Both the position numbers and the translations under genes were made by a program. The notes beneath the pieces are model-generated. The model worked only from the letters and a program-made list of their open reading frames with translations, searched no databases and was not told where the DNA came from. Below are positions 38,301 through 48,596 of a stretch of 64,000 nt of DNA, piece after piece. Source of the DNA: Chromobotia macracanthus (lineage: Eukaryota > Chordata > Actinopteri > Cypriniformes > Botiidae); the NCBI GenBank assembly GCA_036877525.1, contig JAZGTH010000071.1, forward strand, positions 3,048,001 to 3,112,000, in the 5' to 3' direction. Each line of letters begins with the position of its first letter. The first letter of the stretch is position 1.

Positions 38301-41300
38301 AGATTGCAAGGATATATTGTACTGGTATACATGTCTGCAGCCATTCAAACATCATCAGTCCACAAATGTTCACAAACTTTGTCTTGCCACAAAGTTGATG
38401 GTCAAACAAGGTCCAGTCTAAATGTGCAGGGCTATCTACATAAACTAGTAGTTTATCCAAAGCTTTTAAATAGCTGTCTTGGTCTTAATGACCTAGCCTT
38501 AACACTTCCCTTACCCAAAACTATAATTTCACATTGACCAAGAAAAATATTAATTCTCCTCAACCAAAGACACAATTTGAGGCTTCGTTTATGTTCTTAA
38601 CACAGAGTGCAAAGTTTACAATTTTACTGTTTTTTTTTTTTTACAGTAAAGCTTACCGTATTTCTCTATATAATTCATTACAGCAACAAAAGCTGCTTTA
38701 GAGAGGAATTTAAATACATTTCCTCTAAGGCTTGACAAATGTATTTAGCCTCAAAGACCCAGCTTAGCAAACACAGCAAATGTTAATTAATGCTAGCCAT
38801 TCTGTAGGCTTCAGGCCCAGATCCTAAGTGATTAGTGGTCTTGGGAAAACTCTGGTGGTGGTGGACTGCTGTAGGTCACAACAGCAGGACACCTTAATTC
38901 CTCCAGCTAATCACAGGGTAAAGCGACAGCTCCAGCCATCCCCAGATATTCCCCAAAGGAGGGTTACCACACCCACAGAGGCCTTAGCTAAACACACCCA
39001 GCTAGCATACAGAACGGGGGCTTTGCCGGTATCGCTTTCCAGCTGGGTCACGCCTCAGGTGTGACTGATGAAAGAGAACTTCACCACCCTGGTGGGACTC
39101 TAAATGCGAAAACGCCAAATCAGAACGGAGACGTCTGCAGAAACTATGAATCTCACGTCTCTGGGGTCCATGGGAAAAAGACTGTCCAAACACAGTCCAT
39201 CTTAACTACCAAACAGAAAACCACAGACATTCCACACAATTACGCTCCATTTCCCTCAACGGTCAAACAATAAATTGCGCGAATAAAAGTCTAGAGTTGC
39301 AGATGAATTCATGCTTTTGTCCACAGTTCTGCTTTTCACACTAGCGGACAGAGTTTAATAACAGACAAAAGTATCATGTTAAATTCATTTATATACATTA
39401 CAGGCCTGTTTCCCCAAACACAGATTAAGGCTAGTTCTGGAAAACACATCTTTATCTATAGTGTTTCTCTACTGATAATGTGTGTCTAGAGCTACGTTCA
39501 AACTCATATGTATACCGTGCATAGTATGCAACTTTTCTGTGTGCATGAACATTTGCTAAAATGTGCATTTATTGGGTACTGTATCCCACAATGCAATGGG
39601 CTCAGCTTGAGCTTTCACTGTCTGTGTGATGAATAAACATTAGTAATTAAAGCCATATTTATGTGAACATATTTTGCTAATTCGACTCCTTATTTGTTGA
39701 CTTATCTGCCAAAGCCGAGACATTGTACGTAAACAAGTTATTAAAAAAATTTATATAAATAATTAAAGTAGCTAAAAAACAAAAGGGAGAAAAGGAAAAA
39801 CAACTGCTAACAATAGTGCACAGTGTGTTGTGCGCAGTACGCGAATATTCAATTCCAAAAAAAAGTCCAGAATTTCATTTACTCTGAGGTCTGGAAAATC
39901 TATCGACTATCTTTCAACAGTCTGTAGTGAGCCTGTAGACTGTAGTCAACAGACAAACATCATCTACAGACGGACGCACGTGAGCTAAATGATTAACAAG
40001 CTCTGTGAGGCACACATGCTAGAAATACCTCGCGCTTCCATTCTCAACTGTTTTTTCTCATGTGGTTTAATTGCTTTCCATACTCCAGCGATACCTTGCT
40101 GTGTGCCATACCAGATCCGTGTCCAGATTGCACCTGAATGAGACCGAGCCGTTTTCACACAGGTGCAACCTGGACTTCAGTCTTACGCTGTGCAAGTTCT
40201 TACTCTCAAGCGCAATGGTTAATTCTTCTGTTTTTGCCACTTGGCCACATTTTGCAAAGTGAAGAACATGGAGTAAAAAAAAGTGAGTGGCATAAACTCT
40301 CTCTCTCTTCTAGAAACAAAGAGAAAGAAAATCCATCTTAAAAGATGCCTTTGTTGTAGCAACGTTCTCAGATCGCCACCACATTCCAGAGAGGGAGAAG
40401 AAAAGCCTCAAACGCGGAAAGAGGGTGGGAGGGGGGGTCTGAGGAGAAAAGATGAATATGCAGGAAAGGCAACAGACCTCAGTGTTTTGTAGAATGGGGC
40501 CACGTTCTCCAACCGAGCTGTGCCCCATCACTGAGGGTTACCACAGATCATCTGCAATCTGAACATGAGGCACGGCACTTCTGCTCAAATATACAAAGCC
40601 TCTCCACACATTTACCCACATCATACAGAAAGAAATGAAGCCTATTTATTATCGCGCAACTATCTGATGACTTTTCCACGTTCAAAAAAATGCAATGCCG
40701 GTGTTGCCAGTTAAAGGTGCAGTACACCCAAAAATGAAAAATCTGTTATTACTGCCTCACCCTCAAGTCATTCTTAAGTTCTTTCCTCTTATGTTTTACA
40801 TATTACACATGAATTTTGAAGCTTTTCACAAAGCTGTATTCCATACAATGACACTTCATGGTAACCACATCTATCAATCTCCTAACCCCGCCCCCCTTTA
40901 AAATAAAAGCACTAGAAAAGCAGTTCATGGGTTCAAGTCTTTTGAAGGTGTTCGACCATTTTTCTGTGACAAACAAACCAAAATGTTAATGTTTTTAGCC
41001 CAAACAACTTTAGTAATTCATTTCAGTGTTTCCTGAACTGAGATATTACCAGCGAATAACTAAAATGAAGGTCTGTTCACACTAAGATGCTGGATGGCTT
41101 TACAAAACTGTAATACAGCACACGAATCGTACAGACTACAAAAAAAGCAAACAACAATTTTGTGTGTGTTGAAAAAGTGATAAACACTTTTGGTAAGTGA
41201 AAGAAAATTTCCATTTTCAGGCGAACTCTTCTTTAAAACTATTCTTACAAATAAAAGCAGGAAACGAGGTTAAAGAAGCAAACCAAGCACTTTAAGACAC

Positions 41301-44300
41301 AAGGACACGAGACGTGTATGCGTTTTTCCCTCTTGACTGGGAGCTGGTTGAGGAATGCCACATGAGAGACTCAAGTGCTGGTTTTCTAGCTTTGCCACAT
41401 GTTGGGAAAGTCTCGGGACTCCACCCTCTGAACATGTATCCTCTAATTCACCCGGCCGGAGTGCCAACGGCTCCACAGGGCGTTGGGTGAAGGTCGTTGT
41501 GAAGTGGTTGTGTATGATCTGTGTTAGGTGCTGCTGAGGGAGTTTTGGGTGGAGTTGCGGGTGTCTTGAATGGAGAGAGGTCAGATGCTTATAATAGTCG
41601 AGGCCACTGTACGCTTACCTCACACCGATCAGAAGCGCGATGAGCATGGAGCAGATGGGATCCGCAATCATCAGGTCGTATTTCTGCATCAGGATGGCTG
41701 ATATTATCACACCAACGCTGCCCAGCGTGTCGGCGACAATGTGCAGAAAAACTCCTGCACCAAAGAAAATGGATTTAGAATACAAATACAACCCCAGTGT
41801 GCTGCCTACCCAGAATGCATTTAAAGGCATCATGGACAAGTTCCCTATCAAGGCTGTTTCAAAAGACAGTAACAGTACGCTGCTTTTTAGGTTTCTCATT
41901 GTGGACAAACTTTGAAGGAAAAAATCATTTGTATCCCTCGCAGAGAAGGCAATCCCACAATGCATTGTGACAAGCACAGCAAAAAATATATAAAAAAGCC
42001 TATTTAAATCTATTACATAAATTAGCTCTGTTTTGCAACAAAGTACTTCCCTAGGTTTTATAAGAGCTTTTGTGTACACAAAAAGTTCTGGTTTCACTTA
42101 CATTATTAAAAAGCACCAATACGAAAACAATGTGTCCAATGCAATGATATGCCGTTTGTCAGCACACATCCTGCGACAGCTGCGGACAGATCGAACCCGC
42201 TGCCTGGGACACCATCTCCAGCGGTAACCCTCAAACTGATGTCGTCACTCCACAAACAGATGATGATGAGGTCACACCGGCACATCTTGGAATGAACGGC
42301 CAACTCTCAAGACAATATTTCCAGAATATATCACAACACATGCTCCTACCTTTAACCACCAAATGCCAAAACGTCAACATTTCCCATCAAAAAATGTTCT
42401 TTCCTGTCCTAATCAACAGTACTGAATACTTGTGGACTGTGGTGTGATAATGCAGTCCAGAAAGTTCTCTGGTTTCTCGACATGATTGAGGTCAGTTTTA
42501 GTTTCACAGAAAGCACGACCACAGTAACGGAGCAAAATCCCTAATAACTGAAGACGCTGTCCAACTGTGGTCACAGCAAACGCTAGCAAAATAAACAGGA
42601 ATTTTGAAGCCCTTCAACCTGAGTTCACAATGGCTGTGTTAGGAAAGCAATATTAGCTTGCTATAGTTGCCACACTGGTTAGTATAACTGCATACTGCCT
42701 ATTACAACAAAAAAATAGTATACGTTATATTAAGAAACATTACAAACTGTATTGCTGACACAAGCAAGTTGCTGACACAACTTATCAAAATAAGAGTGAA
42801 ATAGAAAACAAACACACAGAACTTCCAGTTTATTCATTAAACTGGAAATAGAAGGTCATGCTGAATGCATTGCATTGTGGGAAATAGTATAGCATGCTAT
42901 ACTGCACATTTAAGTGTAGTATGCTATTCCAAACCGAGCCAGTGAGACTTTGAGGTTCGAGTACACGAGTACAATCTACTTGTGATTAAAAAGGTCCTTC
43001 AGTGGAGAGGAACCCGGGATGGAGGCAGTGTAACCTTTTGCACTGTCCCCTCCTCCCTCTCTATGTGCCCCGCCCCCTCGTGCCCTCTTTTCTCTCCCCT
43101 GAGCAGGCCTCCTAAAGGATCCATTCTCTCTGTGTGTGTGCCAGGGTGAAGGGGACAAACTACTTTCTCTGCTGTGCTCTTTTCCCACACCGGCTCGGAC
43201 AAAGAGATTTAAAGCGACAGCGGCCCTGCGCTTGCTCCAGAGCCGGCGTTAACCTGGTGAGCCGCGAGTCAAAGGTTAGAGGTTGTGATGGTCAGAGCTG
43301 TCACCGGACAACACATAAAACTCATCATCATTCACGGCTAATGATAACTAAGGTGTCATGTGACAACTAACCTGCACCACTTATTTCAAGTGCTTTTCTT
43401 TGTTTATATGAAGAAGCCGCAAAATTTAAGAGCTTTCCTCATTAGTTAATTAAACTACAGAGCCTGCTGTCAAGAATTCAAAATATTAGCCGTCTACAAA
43501 AGAAAAAAAAAAAAAAATCGGACTAGACTTCATAGCTGTGATGGTTAATATTTTCTTATTTCCTGTGGTGAATACAGAGGCTGCTGCATACTCAAATGTT
43601 TTCATGCACAAGAGAACGCACTAGCGCCATCTGGTGGAGCTCAAACCAACCAACAAATGCAACAGTAAAAATCACACAGACGTACCTTGTAAGATCTGCT
43701 TGCTGGAGCCTTTTTCCGGCATGTGTGAGTGGTCATCTAACAGACAGATTAGAAATTAATTTCCACACACAGCCGTATAACAGTATAACAGAACAACAAA
43801 CAACAACACACCGATACAGTTGAATTAGGTCTTACCGTGGCAGTGGGAATCTTCATGTACATGTCCGTGTCCATGGGAATGGCCGTGATCGTGTCCATGT
43901 TTGGTCTCATGACTATGTCCGTGTCCTCCATGACTGTGTCCATGTCCTCCGTGACTGTGTCCGTGTCCCACACTACCATTAAATAAGGAATGACTATGTC
44001 CGTGACCTTTAAGAACAAAAAGAGGATGTGTCTATAAAAAGCAATCAGTAATTTGTGCTTGGCAGGAACTTAAGACAGATCGAGAGACTTGAGTTTCATA
44101 GAGACTAGGGTCTTTTGATTTGGGACATCTTGTAACCACCTGGCAACCAACCAGAATACCCTAAGGCAATGGCCTTGCAATCGCATGACACTGACAACAT
44201 GCTAAAGAAATGCTCAGAACATCCTGGCATTGTGGCAATAAGCTTTGCATGAGAAGGCATGCGTCATGTTTTCTGTGTAAAAGTGTGAAAACCTCAGGCT

Positions 44301-46525
44301 TGTTACTCTTATGCACTGTTGAGAGAGCTGTAAGAGAGAGCTGTAAGAGAGAGCTGTAAGAGTGAGCTGTAAGAGTGAGCTGCTGAGATTAAAATTAGGA
44401 TTAAGATTAGTATCAAGACAACCTACCTTCACCACCATGGGAGTGTCCGTGTCCTCCATGTTGAAAAACAAATATTCCTACAAGATTCACCAGAAGTCCT
44501 GCTACTGACACAGGCAGTAAGCGTTCATGGTGCACATCAGGAGGTTCTAGCGCCCTCTGGTGGTAGTGCCAAAGAACAGCAGAATAAATACAAAGAAAAC
44601 AGGAGCACAGCAGTGGTCAGATTTAGATCATCTGATCTGTAATTATTCATCTGTAATCGTACATACCTCCACACCCTCTGAGAAGATAAAGAAGGCAGTG
44701 AAGATGAGGAAAAGGCCGTTCACAAAGCCTGCAAGAACTTCTGCTCTGACATACCTATAAAACACACATTTGGTTCAAAAAGACTCGCGTAACAACAGTA
44801 ACGCAACCAAAGGCGTGTCACTTCCTGTCACAGCCTCAAGCAGAAGTGAACACATCCTGTGTAGGACATGTATGTCACTAGCACATATTTAAACTAAGTT
44901 AGATGGAAGTATGCAGAAAAACGTTCTGGTCGTGTACCCGTATGAGAAGGCGTCATTGGACCTCCACCTTGAGATCACTGATGCTGCAAGACCCGCCAGG
45001 AGAGCGGTGCAGTCGAAGAACATGTGAAAGGAATCCGATATTAGACCTAAACTGGGAATCAAACCAAGAAGAACAGAAGCGTTAAATTATCAAGAAACTG
45101 GAGAAAAATCAACCCCCCTTATTATGGTGAGAGTCACATGCTTGACAGAAATACTTTAGTGAAAAAACAGCCCATACAAAAGACAATATAAAACTTTATT
45201 CTTTACCAACTGTAATAAAGCACACTGCATGAAACATTTCAGGTCTTTTTGTAAACATCCCATATCATAATATGGATCCATATGTTATAGCATTAACAAA
45301 CCTAACATTAAAACAATAACTTACCAGTATTTAAAATAATAATATTTATAGTGTAAGTATAGTGTAAAAGTATAAGACTTCAGTGTTTACAGTATAACAT
45401 TTTCATAACGTCAATATGAGATGTCAAGTCAAATTATTGTGCTATTTGAAAGGATCGCGGCTAGCCAAGCATCATAATACTTATTTCAACATCAGACTTT
45501 TTCTTGGCAAACACATGGTTAATTCCAGTTCATCAGGACTTTCCCATATCTGGAATTTCATGGCTTTGTCTCAAAACCTAGTAAGCCGCCTACATAGCAC
45601 TTTTGGGAATCGTGGCAAGGTTCAGACATTCCAGCCGGCCGATGGTGCCAATGATTTCTGCTCACCAGACATCTTAATATCTCCGGCTGAACCCTGAACT
45701 GTATTAATCTGATTTCAAAGATAACAAGCACACCAGATCCTTCACAAACCACAACCAGACGTACTTCCTAGAGCAAAGTGAGGAAGTTAAGCTCATCCCA
45801 CTTTAGATCTACGTGGCACATCGTTGTGTTTGGCCCCCTACTGTTACCTGTTACTCCATATGCCGTACAAGAGCTCCACAAATGCGAAGGACAGGTTTAG
45901 ACACAGGAAGAAAAACAGATTGCGAGAGGTCTTATCTGCAAGGATGGATCTAGAAGGAAGAAAACACAAAGTAGTTTCAGACCGATTCATTTAACAAGTG
46001 GCCAGACCAGACAGACAGACAGACAGACAGGCTGGAGAAACTCACAGCCAAGCCATGCAACACTCCTGTCGTTTATTATGGGGTGACACGGGTCCGAAAT
46101 GACCCTCAACACACACATGATGACGTGCAATAAATTGACACACATAATAAAACACAATGAAAGACATTACACCCCATATCAAATGTTTACCTAGCCGTGC
46201 TAGCATAACTGTCTAGTTGAGATTTAGCGTATGCAAAACCGTTTCCATATCACAGCAGCTAACTTTCATATACAATTATATATATATATATATATAATAT
46301 ATATTCATTTTGAATGTATATGAAATGGACATTTTGAAAGCACGAATTAAAATCTCAGTCAAAACATCACGCGAGCTAGCTAGCACGCTAGCTCGCACGC
46401 TAGCTGTGGAAGTCGCGCATTTATTAGCGATTAAACGCGCGTTACCTGAACCAGCTCGATATTTTGACGAACAGGTTGAACTTGGCAGGCTTGTACTCGT
46501 CATCTTTGACGGATAACGGGAGCAT
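35400..46525 (-). CDS. slc30a7: slc30a7 (ZnT7) zinc transporter, eleven coding exons
   Basis: A cation-diffusion-facilitator exporter that loads zinc into the early secretory pathway (Golgi). Exons in coding order: 46525-46446, 45949-45848, 45051-44938, 44754-44667, 44556-44427, 44006-43836, 43736-43686, 41754-41619, 36046-35956, 35697-35548, 35447-35400. All junctions keep phase and give 386 residues (human 376). MLPLSVKDDEYKPAKFNLF is the diagnostic N-terminus. The transport site is H70/D74 (HMFFD) with H250/D254 (HIVAD). A His-rich cytosolic loop between helices 4 and 5 is encoded mainly by exon 6, with 22 His. The C-terminal domain has ESIGILMQRTPP and HFWTLCTDVYIGTLKLL and ends VQIEVAAM. 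The acceptor of exon 3 must be CCCAG|TTTAGG; the AG five bases later would shift frame. Confidence 0.97.
36157..36409 (+). mobile_element. MITE-like element inside slc30a7 intron 8
   Basis: Both termini are present: CCCAGCTAACAGGGAACATT at the left and TTACAACCTAAAATTGTTAG then CTGGG at the right. It is the clearest statement of the inverted terminal repeat CCCAGCTAACA/TGTTAGCTGGG. It is antisense to the gene. Confidence 0.8.
40711..40870 (+). repeat. dispersed teleost repeat
   Basis: Shares the order of words (TAAAGGTGCAGTACACCC, CCTCACCCTCAAGTCATTC, ATTCCATACAATGACA) with the repeat at 14805-15060. A possible distal part (ATTTTCAGGCGAACTCTTC) lies at about 41210-41235. Confidence 0.5.
41755..43685 (-). 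other. slc30a7: slc30a7 intron 7
   Basis: No nested gene. It holds a repeat with a ZNF143-like core on the minus strand at about 42640-42960 (TTTCCCACAATGCA), related to the one at 39480-39860, and a CTCF-like motif at 43621-43637. Confidence 0.55.
43621..43637 (-). promoter_or_regulatory. CTCF-like motif in slc30a7 intron 7
   Basis: The minus strand reads CCACCAGATGGCGCTAG, a full match to the CTCF core consensus. It lies about 50 bp downstream of the exon 7 donor and reads leftward. Confidence 0.7.
43836..44006 (-). other. slc30a7: slc30a7 exon 6, histidine-rich zinc loop
   Basis: This 171-nt exon encodes about 57 residues built from HGHSH and GGHGHSH units with 22 histidines, plus one HCH at the end. 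It forms the cytosolic loop that ZnT proteins use to bind and hand over zinc. The DNA is a degenerate repeat of GGACACGGACAYAGTCAY-type units, so its length could vary between species by replication slippage. Confidence 0.9.
44321..44386 (+). repeat. 13-bp minisatellite in slc30a7 intron 5
   Basis: About five tandem copies of GAGAGAGCTGTAA, with the last two changed to GAGTGAGCTG. It lies between exons 5 and 6. Confidence 0.75.
44547..44563 (-). promoter_or_regulatory. CTCF-like motif across the slc30a7 exon 5 acceptor
   Basis: The minus strand reads CCACCAGAGGGCGCTAG, a textbook CTCF core. The intron-exon junction (CCACCAG|AGGGCG, exon from 44556) falls inside it. The exonic half encodes Arg-Ala-Leu, a segment also present in human ZnT7. 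Confidence 0.7.
46275..46305 (+). repeat. (TA)n in slc30a7 intron 1
   Basis: A short TA dinucleotide run with one interruption. Confidence 0.7.
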
Positions 46526-46720
46526 TTTTTAGCAAAGCGTCTCCGGTATCCGCGGTAATCACGAGCGAGCGTCGGGACGCGGAACGGGAGCGAGAAGACC
46601 TCGAGCTGACGTCACACGCGTCACACGAGCTCGGACGCGAACGCGTTTGGTTTGGAGTGTAAACGGAAGTGACTTCAGTTCGTTCGTTTGTTTTAGATTT
46701 ATTATGAATGTTAGTAATCA
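46446..46720 (-). promoter_or_regulatory. slc30a7: slc30a7 promoter with palindromic CRE
   Basis: CpG-rich DNA surrounds the start codon. A full CRE (TGACGTCA, 46607-46614) lies about 80 bp upstream of the ATG, followed by CACGCGTCACACGAG. There is no TATA box. Just inside intron 1, a GCTAGCTAGCACGCTAGCTC repeat at about 46375-46408 gives several GCTAGC palindromes. Confidence 0.6.
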
Positions 46721-46752
46721 CTGATTCACTCATTTCGTTTATAAAGGCATAT

Positions 46753-47563
46753 ATTCATTCATTCACTCATTCACTCATTCAGTCATTCATCATTCATTCA
46801 TTCACTCATTCATTCATTCAGTCAGTCAGTCATTCATTCATTCATTCATTCATTCATTCATTCATTCATTCATTTATTCATGTATTTATTCATTCATTCA
46901 TTCGTTCGTTCATTCATTTATTCATTCATTCATTTATTTGTTCGTTCATTCACTCATTCATTCATTCATTTATTCGTTCGTTCATTCATTCATTCATTCA
47001 TGTATTCATTCATTCATTCATTCATTTATTCGTTCATTCATTCATTTATTCATTCATTTATTCGTTCGTTCATTCACTCATTCTATCAAATATCTATTCG
47101 TTCGTTCATTCATTCATTCATTCATTCATGTATTTATTCATTCATTCATTCATGTATTTATTCATTCGTTCATTCATTCATTCGTTCGTTCATTCACTCA
47201 TTCATTCATTCATTCATTCATTTATTCATTAATTAATTAATTAATTAATTCATTCATTCATTCATTCATTCATTCATTCATTCATTCATTTATTCGTTCA
47301 TTCATTCATTTATTCATTCATTCATTTATTCATTCATTTATTCATTCATTCATGTATTCATTCGTTCATTCATTCATTCATTCATTTATTCTTTCGTTCA
47401 TTCATTTATTCATTCATTCATTTATTCGTTTGTTCATTCACTCATTCATTCATTTATTCGTTCGTTCGTTCATTCATTTATTCATTCATTCATTTATTCG
47501 TTCGTTCATTCACTCATTCATTCATTTATTCATTCATTCGTTCATTCATTTATTCATTCATTC
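46753..47563 (+). repeat. TTCA tetranucleotide array, about 0.8 kb
   Basis: A long array of TTCA units with regular substitutions (TTTA, TTCG, CTCA, TGTA) and one short (TTAA) run near 47228-47249. It starts about 230 bp upstream of the slc30a7 start codon. It produces long open frames of Phe-Ile-His-Ser repeats in several registers; these are artefacts of the repeat. Confidence 0.95.
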
Positions 47564-47981
47564 TTAACGTTATCAATTGTCTCAGTGTATTATTGTATAA
47601 AGTTTTATGAATTATAGCTTATCATGAACATGTTCATATTACGTATAGTCACCATTTATGATTGTTTCATTATTAAGAAATGAAATAAACTGCTGCGATG
47701 TGCTGGTGAACTTTATTAAAATCATTTCACTGTTTGTCATTGTTTAAGAATACATCAAAAATAACAGACAGACACTTTAATAAACACTGTGTGCTAAATA
47801 ACATTTTCTGTTATTTTATAATAGTCTGTTATTAATACACTATTTGCTGATAGTGTGATTCTGATTAGACATGTTATATTACATTCTCATGTGATATTAA
47901 AACTTGTCATATAGTGATTTTCTCACTGGCTTGAATCATGTTTCTGGTGTTGTATTGTCAATACGTTTTACCAGCAAAGAA

Positions 47982-47997
47982 CCGCCAGGTGTCGCTC
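47982..47997 (+). promoter_or_regulatory. CTCF-like motif, plus orientation
   Basis: CCGCCAGGTGTCGCTC is a one-mismatch CTCF core (T in place of G in GGTGGCGC). It reads rightward, away from the two minus-strand motifs in slc30a7. Confidence 0.5.
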
Positions 47998-48582
47998 TTG
48001 TATCTTGTAATTTACCGCTTTAAAAGCAACTTTGAACAAAGATAATTTCTGCTTATTGGGTTTATAACAAAAACAGTTTTCTGTGTATGAAAGACTAAAA
48101 CTTTGTGTTCAATACATGTGTTGTTCAAATGTGATATCTACATTAAAATAAAGGGATGTGAAACTCAACATGTTTATAATGTCAACATGTTTATGTAGTC
48201 TAATTGTTCGGCTGTTAAAATAAACATTTTTTCCAATAAAATATGTGATAAATAATCACAAGGAAAAGTGAATAATAATATCTCTATTTGTCTATCCAAA
48301 GTTATAAATGGTCTAAAATCACAAAGCAGTTCAAAACTTAGATAAGTCTGCAATACTATAACACAGTAACTTACTATACAAAATAACATTAAAAGCATGC
48401 AAGAAAAATACATTTTCAAGGCCACGGTGAACTAGTAAGCCAGTGGGCACTTAGAACAAGAGGAATCGGCACAAATCTTTACACCCGAAGGCTGACAACC
48501 CAAATGCTGAACCGTGCAAGACCTGCATTTTAAATACTTGAGAACAACACTTCAGTGCTCCCAGATAACAAGAGAAAAGGGT

Positions 48583-48596
48583 GTTCCCATGGTAAC
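48583..48596 (-). promoter_or_regulatory. RFX X-box
   Basis: GTTCCCATGGTAAC (minus strand GTTACCATGGGAAC) is a near-perfect two-half-site RFX motif. Confidence 0.45.

Larger units (their letters stand above)
36047..41618 (-). other. slc30a7: slc30a7 intron 8 (5.6 kb)
   Basis: The largest intron. It holds a full MITE copy (36157-36409), a tandem 17-bp duplication (AAAAAAGTCACACCCTG, twice, at about 37963-37996), a poly-T run at about 38629-38642, a repeat with a ZNF143-like core (39480-39860), a possible G-quadruplex (40423-40437) and a dispersed repeat at 40711-40870. No nested gene is seen. Confidence 0.6.

Noticed and set aside
41615..42097. 160-codon minus-strand frame starting MKPELFVY
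   Set aside because: Its last 45 codons are slc30a7 exon 8; the upstream part is intron read through the acceptor, so it is not a separate gene.
46708..47567. Long open frames encoding Phe-Ile-His-Ser repeats
   Set aside because: They are translations of the TTCA tetranucleotide array, open in several frames at once because the unit and most variants lack stop codons. No start context or splice signal supports a gene.
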